This document shows, one piece after another, positions 9,474 through 21,640 of a stretch of 60,000 nucleotides of DNA. The stretch lies in assembly GCA_030704615.1 (NCBI GenBank), contig CM060734.1, positions 15,192,001 to 15,252,000 on the forward strand. Reading direction: 5' to 3'. Positions within the stretch are counted from its first letter, which is position 1, and each line of letters starts with the position of its first letter. The stretch is from Takakia lepidozioides (Eukaryota > Streptophyta > Takakiopsida > Takakiales > Takakiaceae). The translations under genes and the position numbers were made by a program. Under the pieces are notes generated by a model, which was not told where the DNA came from, made no database searches, and saw nothing but the letters and a program-made list of their open reading frames with translations.

Positions 9474-10291
9474 AGATGAGCACCGCCTTCCGACCTACAA
9501 CCGACGGCCAAACAGAAAGGGTGAATTCCGTAGTGAAGCAGATCTTGCGGAATTACATGTCGGCAGACCAAACAGACTGGGTGGAACACTTAGACGCGGC
9601 AGAGTTCTGTTATAATAACACTGAACACTCCGCAACGGGAGTTTCCCCTTTCGTATTGGTCTATGGAAAAGCACCTCTGGTGCCGACAAGTTGGGCCGCC
9701 CAGGACGTTGAGGAACCGGCAGTAGCGGCGGTACTGGAAGAACGCGAGCGTTTGTTGAAGCTCACAAAGTACAATATTGCCAAAGCTAGGAAACGGTATG
9801 AAAGGCAGGCGAATCGGAAGCGGAGGGAAGTGAAGTTTGAGGCAGGCACAGAGGTCTGTTTGAACATCAAGAATTTCCGACTATCTCCGGAAGTGAGTCC
9901 GAAGTTCATACCTCCGTATGCAGGACCCTTTCGCATTCGGAAGGTTATGAATGAGGATGTGTATGAATTGGAGCTGCTGGCAAACAGTAAGGTGCACCCA
10001 GTATTCCATGTATCCTTTTTGAAGCCTTACTTCAAAGATGAAGCGCGTCCGAATCGGCATCAAGTGTTGCGTCCACCACCTATGTTGTTGGATCATGAAA
10101 ATGAACCTGAGTACGAGGTGGAGGCAATACTTAAGTCGAGGAGGTTCAGGAACCGAGAAACGGAGTATCTCGTCAAATGGAAGGGCTATCATCATGTGGA
10201 GGCATCTTGGGTGCGTGCCTCAGAAATGGGAAACGCATCCGAGGCGGTTGCAGCTTTCGAAGGGCGACCTCAAAAGCAGAAGAAGCGTTGA
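9458..10291 (+). pseudogene. Integrase C-terminal part with chromodomain, element B
   Basis: It picks up the core at FRPTTDGQTERVNSV (catalytic Glu) and continues with WVEHLDAAEFCYNNTEHSATG and the GPFRIRKV and HPVFHVSFLKPY segments typical of plant chromoviruses. Near 10105-10255 a chromodomain follows: EYEVEAILKSRRFR, EYLVKWKGYHHVEASWV. Chromodomains of this type bind methylated H3K9 and steer integration into heterochromatin (family knowledge). Two of the aromatic-cage positions are visible (the Tyr of EYEVE and the Trp of KWKGY). The frame ends cleanly in TGA. Confidence 0.92.
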
Positions 10292-10324
10292 TGGGGACAT
10301 CAACCTTGGAGCGTGGGGGAGGAA

Positions 10325-12070
10325 ATGCATGCTTAGCCCGGCTTAGCTAGCTCAGGAATCCAATTGCAAAAACTTGTATTGTACAAAATTTGCTTTAAAT
10401 GAAATGTTGTGCTTCCTATTTTTGTTTGGAATGGCGATGCATGGTATGGTTGGCTAGTGTGTAGAAGGCATGCTAGCTTACAAAAGCGGGAGAGGTAAAT
10501 TCGGTTAATCGTGTGTTTGCGCAGTGCCGAAATCGGGTGACTCCCATCCAAGGGGCAAGGAAACTTGCGCCTTCTTTGGGAGTTCACGTGCTAGTGCACA
10601 CCTGGCGCGTGCGCGTACTATAACTGCGCTACCGAGGGGGTTGCCTTGTAGTGCGGGCTAACGCGGAAGCTACGTGCTTCCGTTCACGTACTATAATCGT
10701 GTAGCCTTGGGACGAAGTCGTAGTGCGGCTTGGCGTGTTCCCGTACCTCAGGCCAGCATTCCAAGGCGGACCCAATTGTAGTGATTGGGGCGCACGGTTG
10801 GTTCAAGGTTATCTTCCTAGTCAAAGAGGGTTCCAGGTGAACCCTTGCTCAAGGTGATGCCAAAAGCGGCATCATGAGCGATCGCAAGCAATGTTGTTGC
10901 AGTAAGGCGATTCGATCCTCGGGGAGGATCGTTCCTTGGCCTTGAAGTAGGCCAAGAAGAGTGCACTGGGAGGAGCTGGAGAGGCTCCGCCCTTGGCCGG
11001 GACTTGGAGGAAGTCGGCCGAACTAGCTAGTGGAGAGTAGAGTCAAGTGTGGGGTTTGGTTCTTTGCCATGGGACGCCATGGTACGGAAACAAACTCCTT
11101 GATGTGGGACGCCACAACTTGGATGTTCGTTTCTACAAAATGGACAAGTCGATGAGGACATCGACTCCCTGTTGGTAGGGGTGTGTGTCGCGGCCCTTTG
11201 CCTTGAGGGCAGGGGGTCGGGACACATGAGGGGCTGCCCTGTGGTGGGGGCAGCGACAGCGATAGGTATGGGGGGCTGAAGCACCCTTGAGTGCCCAAGG
11301 CACTCAAGGAAGCGGAGGCGCTCACTAGGTGGAGCCCCGCACACCGGGTTGCGGTGGGGGTGGCTCCACAAGGGGTGGTGGTAGCTTAGCGGGACTTAGT
11401 GGGGGTGGCATAGGACTCACCATGGGGGCGGAGACCTCGTGGTGGGAGTCGTGGGGAGTCTTGGGACTCATCACGATCCATAGGGGCCGTGGTTAGCGGG
11501 CCAAGACTCACCGCGACTCATCACCGGGAGTCGAGGGTTTTCGTGGTGGTTCGCCATAAAATGGCATGGCTGGTTGTGAAACCCCCGCGGACAGCTACAG
11601 AAGTATATATAAGGAGTAGTAACCCCGAGAACGGTGCAAGCCCGTTGGTGACCAAAAACTAGTGAGTAAGCGAGCGAGCCGGAAAGCGACCAAAGAGTGG
11701 GGAGCTGTTCCGGACTGCCATCTACCAAAGGGAATTCTCCTAGTCCCAAATAGGTGGAGGGTTTAGTGGGAAGCGAAGGGGGACCGTTATGTCCCGGAGA
11801 GCAGCCGAAGCTCCAAGTTGGCCCGGGCAGCCAGGTTGGGAGTCAGGCGCGCGCATCAAAGCGAGTAACTATGACTTGAAGGGGAGCTTACCGAAGTGAG
11901 GTGCGCGACACGCTTCCTACCCCAGTGCCTAAATACTTTGTTTTAGCAAAGGAGTGGCCAAAATGCCTATCATCATCCAATAGGTTCACTCAATTCAATA
12001 AGGTGGTTCTAAGCCCTTGAACTCAACAAGTTCAATCAGTTCAATCAACGCCCTGCAGGCTATAACGAGC
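10325..12070 (+). repeat. Probable 3' LTR of element B and adjoining non-coding DNA
   Basis: It begins TGCATGCTTAGC after the purine tract at 10309-10322. It is GC-rich with many direct repeats of GGGACGCCA and GTGGGGGTGG type, and contains a TATA box at 11604. No open frame with protein-like composition is seen. There is no 5' LTR to compare with, so the ends are not proved. Confidence 0.4.
11604..11613 (+). promoter_or_regulatory. TATA box in the LTR-like region of element B
   Basis: TATATATAAG with a GC-rich upstream region and an A/G-rich start region about 25-30 bases downstream, the arrangement expected for the U3/R boundary of a plant LTR. Confidence 0.45.
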
Positions 12071-14360
12071 ACCACGTGCATCTATCCTATTTAAGCAATT
12101 TCGCAAATCAGAAATGTTGGAAAATAAAAGAAATAAAGAAAATCAGAAAAAAATACCTCCCCTATGGGAAATCATGTGAAGAGTCCAAAGATACCCTTGG
12201 TGCCTTAAGATGCCCTTGGGAACCCAATGAGAACCGAGGAACACCCGGGAACCGTTCCTTGCCGCGGGGAACTGTCGCGGCTCTATTGGATGAATGAATC
12301 TCGTTGAGAGCTCATCCCTGCCACTACATTTGTTAGTCCAGATCATGCACGCGTAAATAATAAAATAACCACTGATGGGTCCAAGCCAGATTTCACCCCC
12401 CTTACATTATTTTAAGGTGCTGGTGCGCTTTCCCTCCGTGGAAAAAGTCATCCTCTACCTTGGGCTCTGACACAAAGGCTCACTGTAGCCGAGTTTTTAG
12501 GATAGAGTACTTTCTCTCCTCCCTTGTCTCTCGAGGTCTCCGCCTCTAGCTCACTGCTCCCAGTCCGCTTGGCTCTCTCTTGGAGTCCTAAGAACGCTCC
12601 CCTCCAAGGCTACGTCCTCCCAAAATCCTAGATTTTATCTACCACTGGCGCCTTAGATAATGGCTCCTAACCCTTAGAGGGGTATAAATTGAATCTAATA
12701 GTTAAAGGTAAGAATACCCCCTTTTAAGGGAATTTGCAGACACATTGCCCGCTGGGTAAAACGCCCCCGCCACGTGGCGGGGCGCAGATCCGCGCGTAGC
12801 GGTCCAAACCGTGGACCGTTGCGGTTAACGCCAGCGTCCGCCGGTCCGTCTCAACTTTTGGTTATCCACCGGGTAAAGACCCGCACCCTGCTCGCACGCT
12901 TCAGGGCCTCACGCCTGAGCCACGCGGCTGATGTACTTGATCTCAGTACGACTTAAGGTCAGCGCTGGGGCCCCGCTCCCGTACGTCGTGGCTGGGCCAC
13001 GGCTGCCTCCACGCTTTTAGTAATCGAGTCCCTACTCTCTAGGCGCAGTACCCGGGCTCCTCCCGGGCTGCTCGTGACTTTGGTGCAGCTGCTGTCAAGC
13101 GAAATTAGCCCGCCCAAACCCCAATACAAAAAAATACAACCCACCCTCCCCTAGGCCTCCATGGCTTGCTAGTGGGGGGGGAAATTAGCACATAGTGGCC
13201 TTATAGTGGCCTGATATCATAGATCCAGCCTACTGGCCTGCCTTTGCCAGGGCTGGCTATATTTCAAATTAGTAATCAAACACAAAGAGTCATTCTTCCA
13301 ACAATTCAAATACAAGCCTCTATTGGTGCCCTTCCCAATAAACTATGGGTTTTCCCCTTGTCACTTCTAGACATGAAATAATGGGATTCCACAATGCACT
13401 CTCCTCTTTTGAAGAGTCTAAATCAGATTTTCAACTTCAAGCTTTGCTTGGAAAATAAATGAATCACATACACAAATGGTGAAATGGTAAGATGGGATCA
13501 ACCTTTCTCTGCGAGAGTGCTTGGGATGCTCTATCGACTCAAGTAATGGTACTCTATGCGGCCTCCATTTGGGCTCTCGTCCATAAGTCCATACCAGCCC
13601 CTCCTACTCGTCCTCAAGTCACTTTCCTCCACATGAAATTGCCCTCTTCCTTCACAAATGAAAATGGCTCAAAGGCCCACAAGCTAGGCCACTTGCCTTA
13701 GCTTACAAGAATCTTACCTAACTAGGGAGCTTCAAGCTCCACTCCCTATGATCTAGCCCCTCCTCAAGCCAAAAGCTAACAAACACTACAACAACAAGCA
13801 AGAGGAAACTAAGCAAATGAGCTATATGAAGAATAAGAGAAGCCTTGCCCCCTCTTTTATACTGTTGTTGTGCCTAATAGACTAATGGAAAATATTCATT
13901 AAACTATTGTTTCTTTGGAGGATCTATAATATACTATTCCACATGGATGAAAAGTCTTAGAGGCAAATGAAAGCTGTCTTTTCATCCATCCAATTGGATG
14001 ACCAGTTGGCGCGAGTTGTCATTTCATCCATCCAGCTCCTCAAGGCGAATTCCAGGATTTTTCATCCATCCAAGAAGTAGAAATGCAAATAATAGGCCTT
14101 GTGAGTGCCGTCGACTCAATAATTGGGCCCCGCTGCTAATCAGCTCCATAAATCATTAAACTTGGTGACAAACTACAATTATATACCTTGTATCAGCCTG
14201 TAAATTCTCAACTCCATTGGTGGTAAAAAGTTGCGCTTCTCGCCATTCGACGTATTTTCGCTATACACATGTTTTGTGGTATATTTGGAAATCAAATCCC
14301 TGGTGATGGCTCTGGGGTCTTTGACCCTGCCACTGAGTCATAGGTTGTCTGGAGTCCCCT
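12071..14360. other. Non-coding stretch, no gene recognised
   Basis: AT-rich around 12080-12150, strongly GC-rich at 12750-13000, with short low-scoring frames only. Around 13940-14080 there are repeated TTTCATCCATCC / GGATGA motifs, also frequent in the Penelope-like leader at 20.9-22.8 kb. They may be an old relic of it. Confidence 0.5.
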
Positions 14361-14696
14361 CTAGTTGTCCCGCACCGCTAACAAGTCCACGCTTTGCCGT
14401 TTGAAGTCGTCCTGACTTGTTGTCATTCCGATGCGGCCAATTGCTTTGTTGCGATATTTCATCGCTATACATGTCGCTTCCACCAATTGCCAAGCTCCTC
14501 GCCATGTGTTCCTACTGGACTTGAAAGGCGGGAGAAAAGAGAGATCGCAATCTGGGACTGGAACAGTCGACCTGTATTGTTCGAACAGGATTAACTCGCC
14601 GTTTCTGGTACCGAATTGGCAGCCTAATTTGCTGTCGATGCAGCTTCCTACAGTCATCTTGACACCAGAGTTCCACTCCATGGTCGTTGCAGACAC
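14361..14696 (-). CDS. Open frame of unknown status
   Basis: A 111-codon frame with mixed composition (MTVGSCIDSKLGCQFG, ELILFEQYRSTVPVPD). I recognise no family. Its length and composition are better than most chance frames here, but a plus-strand frame overlaps it, and no splice context or neighbours support it. It may be an exon relic or chance. Confidence 0.15.
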   Translation of the reverse strand: MSATTMEWNSGVKMTVGSCIDSKLGCQFGTRNGELILFEQYRSTVPVPDCDLSFLPPFKSSRNTWRGAWQLVEATCIAMKYRNKAIGRIGMTTSQDDFKRQSVDLLAVRDN

Positions 14697-15370
14697 TGTC
14701 TAATTTCCTACGTGCTTTACCAACGATTTCCAGACAACTAACAAACTAACATGTTTTGGCAGTACAATGCCGAAACCGCTTGTCTTATGATAAAAAACGA
14801 TCTGAAAAGAAAAGTGTACCAATATATGCATCTACATATATGGTGACCAATGGGGAACACTCGTCCCGAGTGTAAGAGAATCCAGGATCTCCGGTTCGTA
14901 AAAATCCCCCTACTAGGGTATCCCTGATATCGAAATGACTTTTGTTTGCTTTGAAACTTTGCCAGTACGTTTGGTACATCCTTTCACAGGTCTTGGACTA
15001 ATATGAGATCAATCGGAATTCATTCAATGGCTCAATGCATGGTTGCCCACGTGGAGAGGGAGGCCATTGGCTGGGTGGGGGGTATTTTTTGCCGCGATTT
15101 ATATGAAGTCGTTGCAAAATGCTCCCATAGGCCCTCTTCTGGCTTCCAGGATCATTTCATTCTACAAAATTAGCTTATAAGAACTATTCAGGCACTTATT
15201 CAAACTCGTTTCGGGTTTAGGGTTTAGTGTCAATAGTATTGTCTCTTTCCATATCGCCATGTGCTTACATGTTGTTTCGTTCTTAGCCATTTCCACGTTT
15301 GCTTGAGTAGTGTTTAACTGTCCATTACTTCTTAGTAAACCTCATTTAATGTTGCTCCGATTGTTGCAAA

Positions 15371-15990
15371 ATGACAGAGGACCACGACGATGAGCGTCAT
15401 GGAAGAGATGACCCCAATGAACATGGACCGCCCCCTAAGAAAATCAAAGGATCAAGGCAAGACTTGAATTGGGAAATATATGATGACCCTAGCATACTAG
15501 CAGAAAAATGTTGAGAGGATTTTCCGGAAGAGTTCAGGTGGCCGATGGTGAGATGCAAAAAATTCGTGAAATGGTACCACATCAATCAATTGTGGCCTAG
15601 ACATAGGCATGACGTGCAAACCATAAACAATTACGCAGAATCCAGGTCTTGCATGAACTTGCATTTCCAGCATAGGGCAAATGAGGTGCATTGCACATTA
15701 TGGGGTCAACCACTCTTAAGGGCCAAATCCCGTACACCTTGACAGCCATGTTGTACGTGGAGGTGATACTGTTGCGTCCAGTGGATTAGCAAACTGCAAG
15801 TAGGAGGAACGCCACGATGCAATACCATTTGGACGACATCCCGGACACGTTTGGAACACCCTAGGCTATGATACTGGGCGTGCCCGAGGCACCGGTGCAA
15901 CATCCGGCTGGAACGTTAGAAGAACAATTGACAAAAAGATACCACCAAATCAGGACCTTGGATGACCTTGTGGAATGGTAAAGACTGCGC
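15371..15990 (+). pseudogene. Decayed gene of unknown function
   Basis: From the ATG at 15371 a charged start (MTEDHDDERHGRDDPNEH, PPPKKIKGSRQ) runs through a TGA at 15511 into FPEEFRWPMVRCKKFVKWYH and MNLHFQHRANEVHCTLWG. After a frame change near 15738 it continues as TAMLYVEVILLRP, QYHLDDIPDTFGTP and TKRYHQIRTLDDLVEW, with further stops. The protein-like text across frames argues for a once-real gene. No known domain is evident. The LINE fragment starts just downstream. Confidence 0.4.
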
Positions 15991-16129
15991 ATAGCCGAGT
16001 AACTCGACACATTTGCTAGCCCACATCAAAGAGATTGCATTTTCGGGGCCATTGGTAATGCTACTCAGCATACCTAGGAGGGCCGTGGTCTCGCTCACCC
16101 TCCATCTGGACCCCTCGCCCATGAAGCTC

Positions 16130-17111
16130 TTCAATGGGCCAAATTTGATGCGCATTCATCTTCTTATGCTTCAACTATCATCATCCTCACACAACAAAAC
16201 ACACCTACCACCTCCCACCCATTTCTACGCCTCCCTGCTGGGGTCAAGCTATTAGCCACAATTGACCCAAACCAGCTTAAATATACCCATACCCCTCATT
16301 TTCCCAAATACCTTAGGCAAAAGGAAGCACCCTGACCCTCATCTTGCATGTCCAAAACCCCCACCACGCTGCCATACCCACACCTTTCTATCACAAACTA
16401 GAACATCTACTAACCATTACTCATAAAATAAAGGCCATCATCCACCACCCACCTACCCCCCATTGTACAAATATACCTACCCCTCTCCCCCGAATTAAAA
16501 CAAATAAAGCCTAGATTGAGGCATTGCAGCGCCCTCCACAGGCCACACCAACAAACCCCCTCCCCCCTATTCCCTCATTATACCGGCAATCCTACCCCCT
16601 CAAATACCCTCCCGCGAACTCTCATTACATTGATGGATCCCTTACTCAAACTAATGCAGGCTTCGGTATCTATCACGCAGATACAGGGAGAGGGGTGGCC
16701 CTCAGACTTCCTGGCCCTGCAACCATTCTCAGGGCCGAGCTTATGGCCATATATGACGCTCTCCTCCTACTCGATACCTTCCCCCCCCCCCCCCCCCCCC
16801 ATACTTCATCTTCACTGATAGCCTTACCACTTTCTTCCTCATCCGCAACCACATTGCCCGCCCCTCCTCCCACCACTGGTCATCATCCTGACCGTAACCT
16901 CATCTTAGCCATTGTCAACGCTGCCGTTTCTATAAAGCACCTCGTACACCTACTCAAAGTACGCTCGCACACTGGCATTCAAGGGAATGAGGAGGCCGAC
17001 CTCCTTGCTCAGCTCGGTGCTACCAAACTCAAAGTTAACCCCACGAACGACCCAATCCACATCGCCCACTCCTACCCCTTCTGGTTTATACACCTAGTTC
17101 CGAACCCTACT
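16130..17111 (+). mobile_element. 3' part of a LINE with RNase H domain
   Basis: Starting near LLATIDPNQLKYTHTPHF (post-RT linker type), the frame from 16524 gives an RNase HI domain: HYIDGSLTQTNAGFGIY (first Asp), TILRAELMAIYDALLLL (Glu). After a shift in the 20-base C run at 16781-16800 it reads IFTDSLTTFF (Asp), then KVRSHTGIQGNEEADLLAQ (His and last Asp). LINEs of plants and algae often carry such a domain after RT. The sequence passes without a gap into the Penelope-like element at about 17112, so the LINE tail is truncated. Several stops make it inactive. Confidence 0.75.
16781..16800. repeat. C20 homopolymer within the LINE RNase H frame
   Basis: An uninterrupted run of 20 C. The RNase H reading frame changes across it, which points to slippage or a sequencing-length error in the run. 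Confidence 0.95.
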
Positions 17112-17226
17112 GATCAGCCATTGAGGCAGCTCTTAGAATGGCGAACCCAGAAGATGACCAGACTGTCTCCACGCAGAAATCTACAAACACATCTGATATG
17201 TAAGTAATCACCCAATCCTTGGGCAC

Positions 17227-18372
17227 ATGATTTTACCGGATGAAGAAAAAGAGGCAGTGAGAGAATTCTGTGAACAAGTAGAAATCTCACAAGTGGAACA
17301 AGAAAGGGCAACAGGTGCCACTCCTGGAAATCTGCAATTTGTCCCTTGGTTGCCTCCCCGTGCAGTTGAATTAGAGGTTGCCAATAACGATCACATGATG
17401 TGGCACCCACATGCTAATATCAATTTATTGGCACCCATTTCTATTGAAATGTGGGTCAAATGGGGCAACATAACTCCTGCTGAACGGAGTAGGTGTGCAC
17501 AGGATGCTAAGGAGGGTTTTCAGAGAATAAAAAAAGAACCTATTGCTGTGGCATGGCCACTAAGGACCTTCTACTACAAGCTCTGTGACAAAGGTGAGAA
17601 CCTTACCTTGAGGACCAAAAATGACTTGCCGACTGGTTCGGCCAGATCCAAAAATCACAAGAGTCAACTCTTCAACTGGCATCGTCCCTACATAAGATGT
17701 AACTGTGGACAAGGAGGGGCACCCTCTTCTTGCATTGGGAGTGTTGCTTGGTTTGACCATATGGTATGGTATATGCTGAACAATCTGATTGTGTTCTTCC
17801 CTGATGATGCCTATCCTTCGGTGCAAACCAAGTATGACAGCTTTCTGGTATGGATCATGCGGGCTGCCAGATCTGCCGTTCTTGCACAAATTACCTTCCA
17901 GATGACCCGGGGCTTCATAATGGAAGCAGCTTGTGAATTCTCAATTGACCCCCAAGCCAAGTTGCTTGGGAAGTTAGGAGAATCCAAAGGGGCCAGATAC
18001 ATTGAGAAACTTGTGAAACCTGGGTCTTTTTCAGACAGCCTTCCCAGGCCACAATTCAACAGCTACAAACGGCAGCGTATGGAGGGGCAGACGCCTCCTC
18101 AACAAGGCAAGAACAATGCCACTCGAGGCAGAGGTACCCCTGGTCGTGGAAGAGGTCTCTACCAAAGAGGAGGACGCTCTGGCAGGGGGCAATACTCTAC
18201 CAACACCTCTGAGAATTCAAGAGCAACGAATCGGTCATCACTTGGGGGTTCGGGTGCTAATTCCAGTACCACCATCAACATCGCCAGCCAGGAGTCATAC
18301 AAGACTCGTCGTATCACTGACGAGTTCTCCCCAATACGCAAACGAGATTTTGGATCATGGACAGATCTTTAA
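17227..18372 (+). CDS. ORF1 of the Penelope-like element: gag-like protein (5' truncated frame)
   Basis: 381 residues. The middle is rich in Trp, Cys and hydrophobics (FVPWLPPRAVELEV, NWHRPYIRCNCGQGG, VAWFDHMVWYMLNNLIVFF), and the C-terminus is a Gly/Arg-rich RNA-binding type tail (TRGRGTPGRGRG, RGGRSGRGQYS). It probably binds element RNA; no named domain is recognised. In the minus copy the frame starts further upstream; here a small deletion near 17200 removes that link, so the ATG at 17227 is secondary. It overlaps ORF2 by 257 bases in another frame, and the overlap is kept in both copies. Confidence 0.7.
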   Translation: MILPDEEKEAVREFCEQVEISQVEQERATGATPGNLQFVPWLPPRAVELEVANNDHMMWHPHANINLLAPISIEMWVKWGNITPAERSRCAQDAKEGFQRIKKEPIAVAWPLRTFYYKLCDKGENLTLRTKNDLPTGSARSKNHKSQLFNWHRPYIRCNCGQGGAPSSCIGSVAWFDHMVWYMLNNLIVFFPDDAYPSVQTKYDSFLVWIMRAARSAVLAQITFQMTRGFIMEAACEFSIDPQAKLLGKLGESKGARYIEKLVKPGSFSDSLPRPQFNSYKRQRMEGQTPPQQGKNNATRGRGTPGRGRGLYQRGGRSGRGQYSTNTSENSRATNRSSLGGSGANSSTTINIASQESYKTRRITDEFSPIRKRDFGSWTDL

Positions 18373-20592
18373 AAATCTCATTTTTGGTATGTTCCTCTAC
18401 TTTGCATGTGCAGATGCGTTGTTTGGTCTTGAGGATGGTTGTAGACAAATTGAAACTCATGCCCATGGCAGGAAATTCATAAAACAGGCAGCAAAACCTG
18501 CTCCCTTGGGATTCATTCATATGTTGTACCCAAACCGTGGTATGGAGTGGATAAACCCTAGGAACATGATAAAAGAAGCTTTTTTGGAATTTGGACAAAA
18601 TGACTTGGCTATTCTCATCGATGAGATAGTCTTTGGATGGACATATCATAAACAAAGCAGCTCTGAATATTATCAGCCTGCTGCTGTTTTCCGTGATTTT
18701 TGCTTTATGCAAGACCTGATTCACTCACCAAATTGTCTATGTGACAGTGCCAAGAGGTTTCATGATTTTCGGGATGCGGATACAAAAACAGAATTCCATC
18801 TATCTGGTTCTATACCTACGCAACACGTACGTACCATGGACCTAAATATTATTAGACACGCAAGGCTGAAAGAACTATTCAGCCTAGGTATGAATCACAT
18901 CCCTCTCAAACGTACTTTGCTGAAAGACGTTGTTGAACAAGTGTCTCTAGCTTTCCATAGAACCTGTGAAATTTTGCATATAGACCCATGTGAATCTTGG
19001 GCAGCATCCTGCAGCCAATGGGTAAAAAACACATGCTGGGATAGATTGAAACAAAAAGCCGACAGAGGAAGGTACGACTTCACTCACCATGAGCGCAATC
19101 CTCTTACTGTAAAAGAGGCAAAAGATGAACTTTCATGGCTTCTCAATCACCTGTATTTTTCTGGTCTTGACACGGCTAACAACAATGTATGTTTTATGTG
19201 TGTGAAGCACATAAGAACTCAAGCCTTCCAAAGATTGATGGGTAAAGACTTTACACCATGCAAGCAAGCTGAGGTATGGCTGCCACCTGACCTTGTTCTA
19301 GGAAACATTTCCGTGGAAATACAGAGTCTGATTCCGGAGATACCTGCTCCCTCCTGTAGATTACCTTACATTATGGGAATCTACAAGCTACATAAGAAAA
19401 AATACAGATGGATTACCAATGCCCATAAATGTGTTTTCAGTGAACTTGCTAGCCTTCTTACAAGGGCTACCATGGATCTTCTACCATTGGTAAAAGAATG
19501 GGCCAAGACAAGGCTGGATACTTATGAGCAATTTTTCAAAGTATCTACTGCTATGTATTGGATTATTGATTCCATCACTGACTTTACACTAAACCTGCCT
19601 GAAAAAGTCCATAACATCTTTGTTGCTGGCATTACACAATGCTATGAGAACATACCTTTGACAGGACAGGATAACTTAGGGGACGCCATTGAATACGTGG
19701 TGAAGATTGCATTCCAACAACACCATCGGTCTCACCCCCGAGCACGTCATACTCTATGGATTCCAGCCAAAAACGGTACTTTCGGAAAAAGTAGATGGGG
19801 CACATCTTCCCCAAAATCAGGTACCTGGATTGAACTTTCTGAAGTCAAACTACTTATGCTCCACAAATGGCTTATGTCACACTGTTTTGTCGCCTTAGGG
19901 GACCGTGTATGGCAGCAGATTTCTGGAATACCTATGGGTTTTTCATGCTCACCATTATGGTGCAACATGTACTTCCTTTCTTATGAAATCAAATTCATCT
20001 TAAGGCTTGTAGCTTTAGGACAATTCCAGCTTATGCCTATGTTTAAATCTGCCTTCAGATACATTGATGATATATGCTGGCTAAATGTGGGTGATGCAAT
20101 GCTATTCCTGGACCCACGGGTAGACAGAAGCAGCAACAACCCTTGGTGGATCTACCCACTCAATGTAGTGGAGATCAAACCTGAGCTACTACGCACTAAA
20201 AACGATTCCCAATACGTGGGGTTGGAAGCTTGTTTCATGAATATCCAGATTACAGTCTCAAACTGTAACACAGGTGAGTTCCATTTCCAGAAATATGACA
20301 AGAGAAGACTACTTCCTTTCTCTTACACTCAATATATCCAGTTCTTATCCATAGGCCTGTGAATCAATCTTACAACATTGTGATTTCACAAGCTGTGCCT
20401 ATTCTATACATTTCCAGCAATGCTGATCTGGCTGGGAAGGAGTGTGGCATTCTGATTAACACTCTTGGGAGGAATGGTTTCAAGACCAGAAAACTTGCTC
20501 GTATCTTGACAAAATTCCTTGAACGTGGTTCATTCCCTGGCCCGCTCTTCCCTGTACAAGAGCTTATTGAGAAACTGAAAGGTATTTTCTAA
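18116..20592 (+). pseudogene. ORF2 of the Penelope-like element: reverse transcriptase, plus copy
   Basis: The frame is open from 18116 to 20362, then shifts by one base and continues to 20592. Order of motifs: an N-terminal region with TMDLNIIRHARLKELF; a DKG-like block (here DTANNNVCFMC, in the other copy DKANNNVCFMC); MGIYKLHKKKYRWI; motif A ITQCYENIP; motif B ISGIPMGFSCSPLWCNMYF; motif C YIDD at 20060-20071; and a C-terminal YTQYIQFLS block. These match Penelope-like RTs better than LTR or LINE RTs. The motif A Asp is Gly here (codon 19628-19630), and a base is missing near 20352, so this copy cannot be active. The overlap with ORF1 suggests frameshifting or reinitiation. Confidence 0.7.
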
Positions 20593-20794
20593 AAACCTAT
20601 ACAGAGCTATGTTATACCATTGAACTCTACATTCTTTTCTAAGTGATACTATACTAGTGTTGCTATGATACATTTTATGCCATCATTTCATTCTTGATCC
20701 GAGGAAGTGAGGATGTAGGATTCTACTCCTTTGGATAAATATTATCTGAGGATAGAACTACATGGAAGAGGGAAAACCTTATGAGAAGAGGTCT

Positions 20795-20827
20795 GGTATG
20801 CACTCCCTTACGGGGTGAGTGCATACC
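20795..20827. other. 3' hairpin of the Penelope-like element
   Basis: GGTATGCACTC and GAGTGCATACC form a perfect 11-bp stem with an 11-base loop. An outer AACCTTA / TAAGGTT pair (20775 and 20841) could extend the structure. The same structure is in the minus copy at 48747-48779. It sits between ORF2 and the long repeat and may mark the RNA 3' end or the RT recognition site. Confidence 0.75.
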
Positions 20828-20859
20828 ACATTTACTCCGTAAGGTTCTGCCATGCCAGG

Positions 20860-21640
20860 GGATTGGCTGGTGGGTCCCTCTCTCTCCCTCTCTCCCTCTC
20901 CCTCTATAAATCTTTGGATTTCATCTGGCCTTAACCTTTTGAGGTTATTTAGTTTTTCATCCCTGCCTTTTTCATCCAAATCTGGATGATTTTATTTTAT
21001 TGGATGATGAAACTTAATATACAGAAAGCTAGAGTTACCATCTATTTTTTTCATCTAAACTGGATGATCTACATAAATAATGGTTACCTATTATAAAATC
21101 CAAGAGAATAATAAAACTACCATCATAAATGATGGCAGTTATTAAACCTAAACCTATACCATAACCCTAAAAGATACATGTCTATGGGATGTCATCTAGT
21201 GACAAAATGCCTATCTTGGTAAAATGTGATATTTCATCCATCCTGGATGAAAAATCGGGAAGTTTTGCCCTAAGCAGGCCGACACACTTCAAGCACTGAA
21301 CTCGTGCTTCAGTGAACCTTGATGATGCGCCGTATAAACCTGCTCCCCTGTTGCTACATGGTACTCGTGATTGCTGGCTCTTGGGATGCGCAGTGGTGGT
21401 TAAGCAGATTCTTCTATGGCAGACGACAAAGCCGTGATTGCTCTGATCAGGAACTCATGGTTCTTTATTTTGCAGCGGCGCTTTTACTCCTTGTTGGGAA
21501 GTACTCTATCCCTATTTATCTATAGATTACTTGTTGCTCTCTCTTCGTGTATGAGCCACTCTCTAGCTGTGAACGCTTCTACTCTGATTGCGTTCTGTTG
21601 GAGACAATCTGTTGGACGCCATGGCGCAGGGCATACCACA
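20860..21640 (+). repeat. Pseudo-LTR-like repeat, plus copy
   Basis: Matches 47957-48697 and 53937-54694 (both inverted relative to this one). It contains the CT-rich start, several TTCATCC / GGATGAA inverted motifs and CTACCATCATAAATGATGG palindromes. Short frames inside are not protein-like. Confidence 0.75.

Larger units (their letters stand above)
5694..12070 (+). mobile_element. Element B: chromodomain Ty3/gypsy retrotransposon (degenerate; right end approximate)
   Basis: Gag with zinc knuckle, protease, RT, RNase H, integrase and a C-terminal chromodomain follow in chromovirus order. Stops or shifts occur at 6735, about 8340, 8770, about 8920 and about 9436, so this copy is dead. No 5' LTR is present; the left end abuts an LTR fragment of element A. 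After the last codon (10291) comes a purine-rich GTGGGGGAGGAAA tract and then a long region with a TATA box at 11604, read here as the 3' LTR. The right limit near 12070 is a guess. Confidence 0.85.

Noticed and set aside
18116-20592. DIRS/Ngaro or LINE origin of the two-ORF element
   Set aside because: No tyrosine recombinase, no AP or GIY-YIG endonuclease; a DKG-like block and Penelope-type C-terminus favour the Penelope-like class.
21145-21180. Telomere-like CCTAAACC/CCCTAAAA stretch
   Set aside because: Irregular and too short to be a telomeric array.
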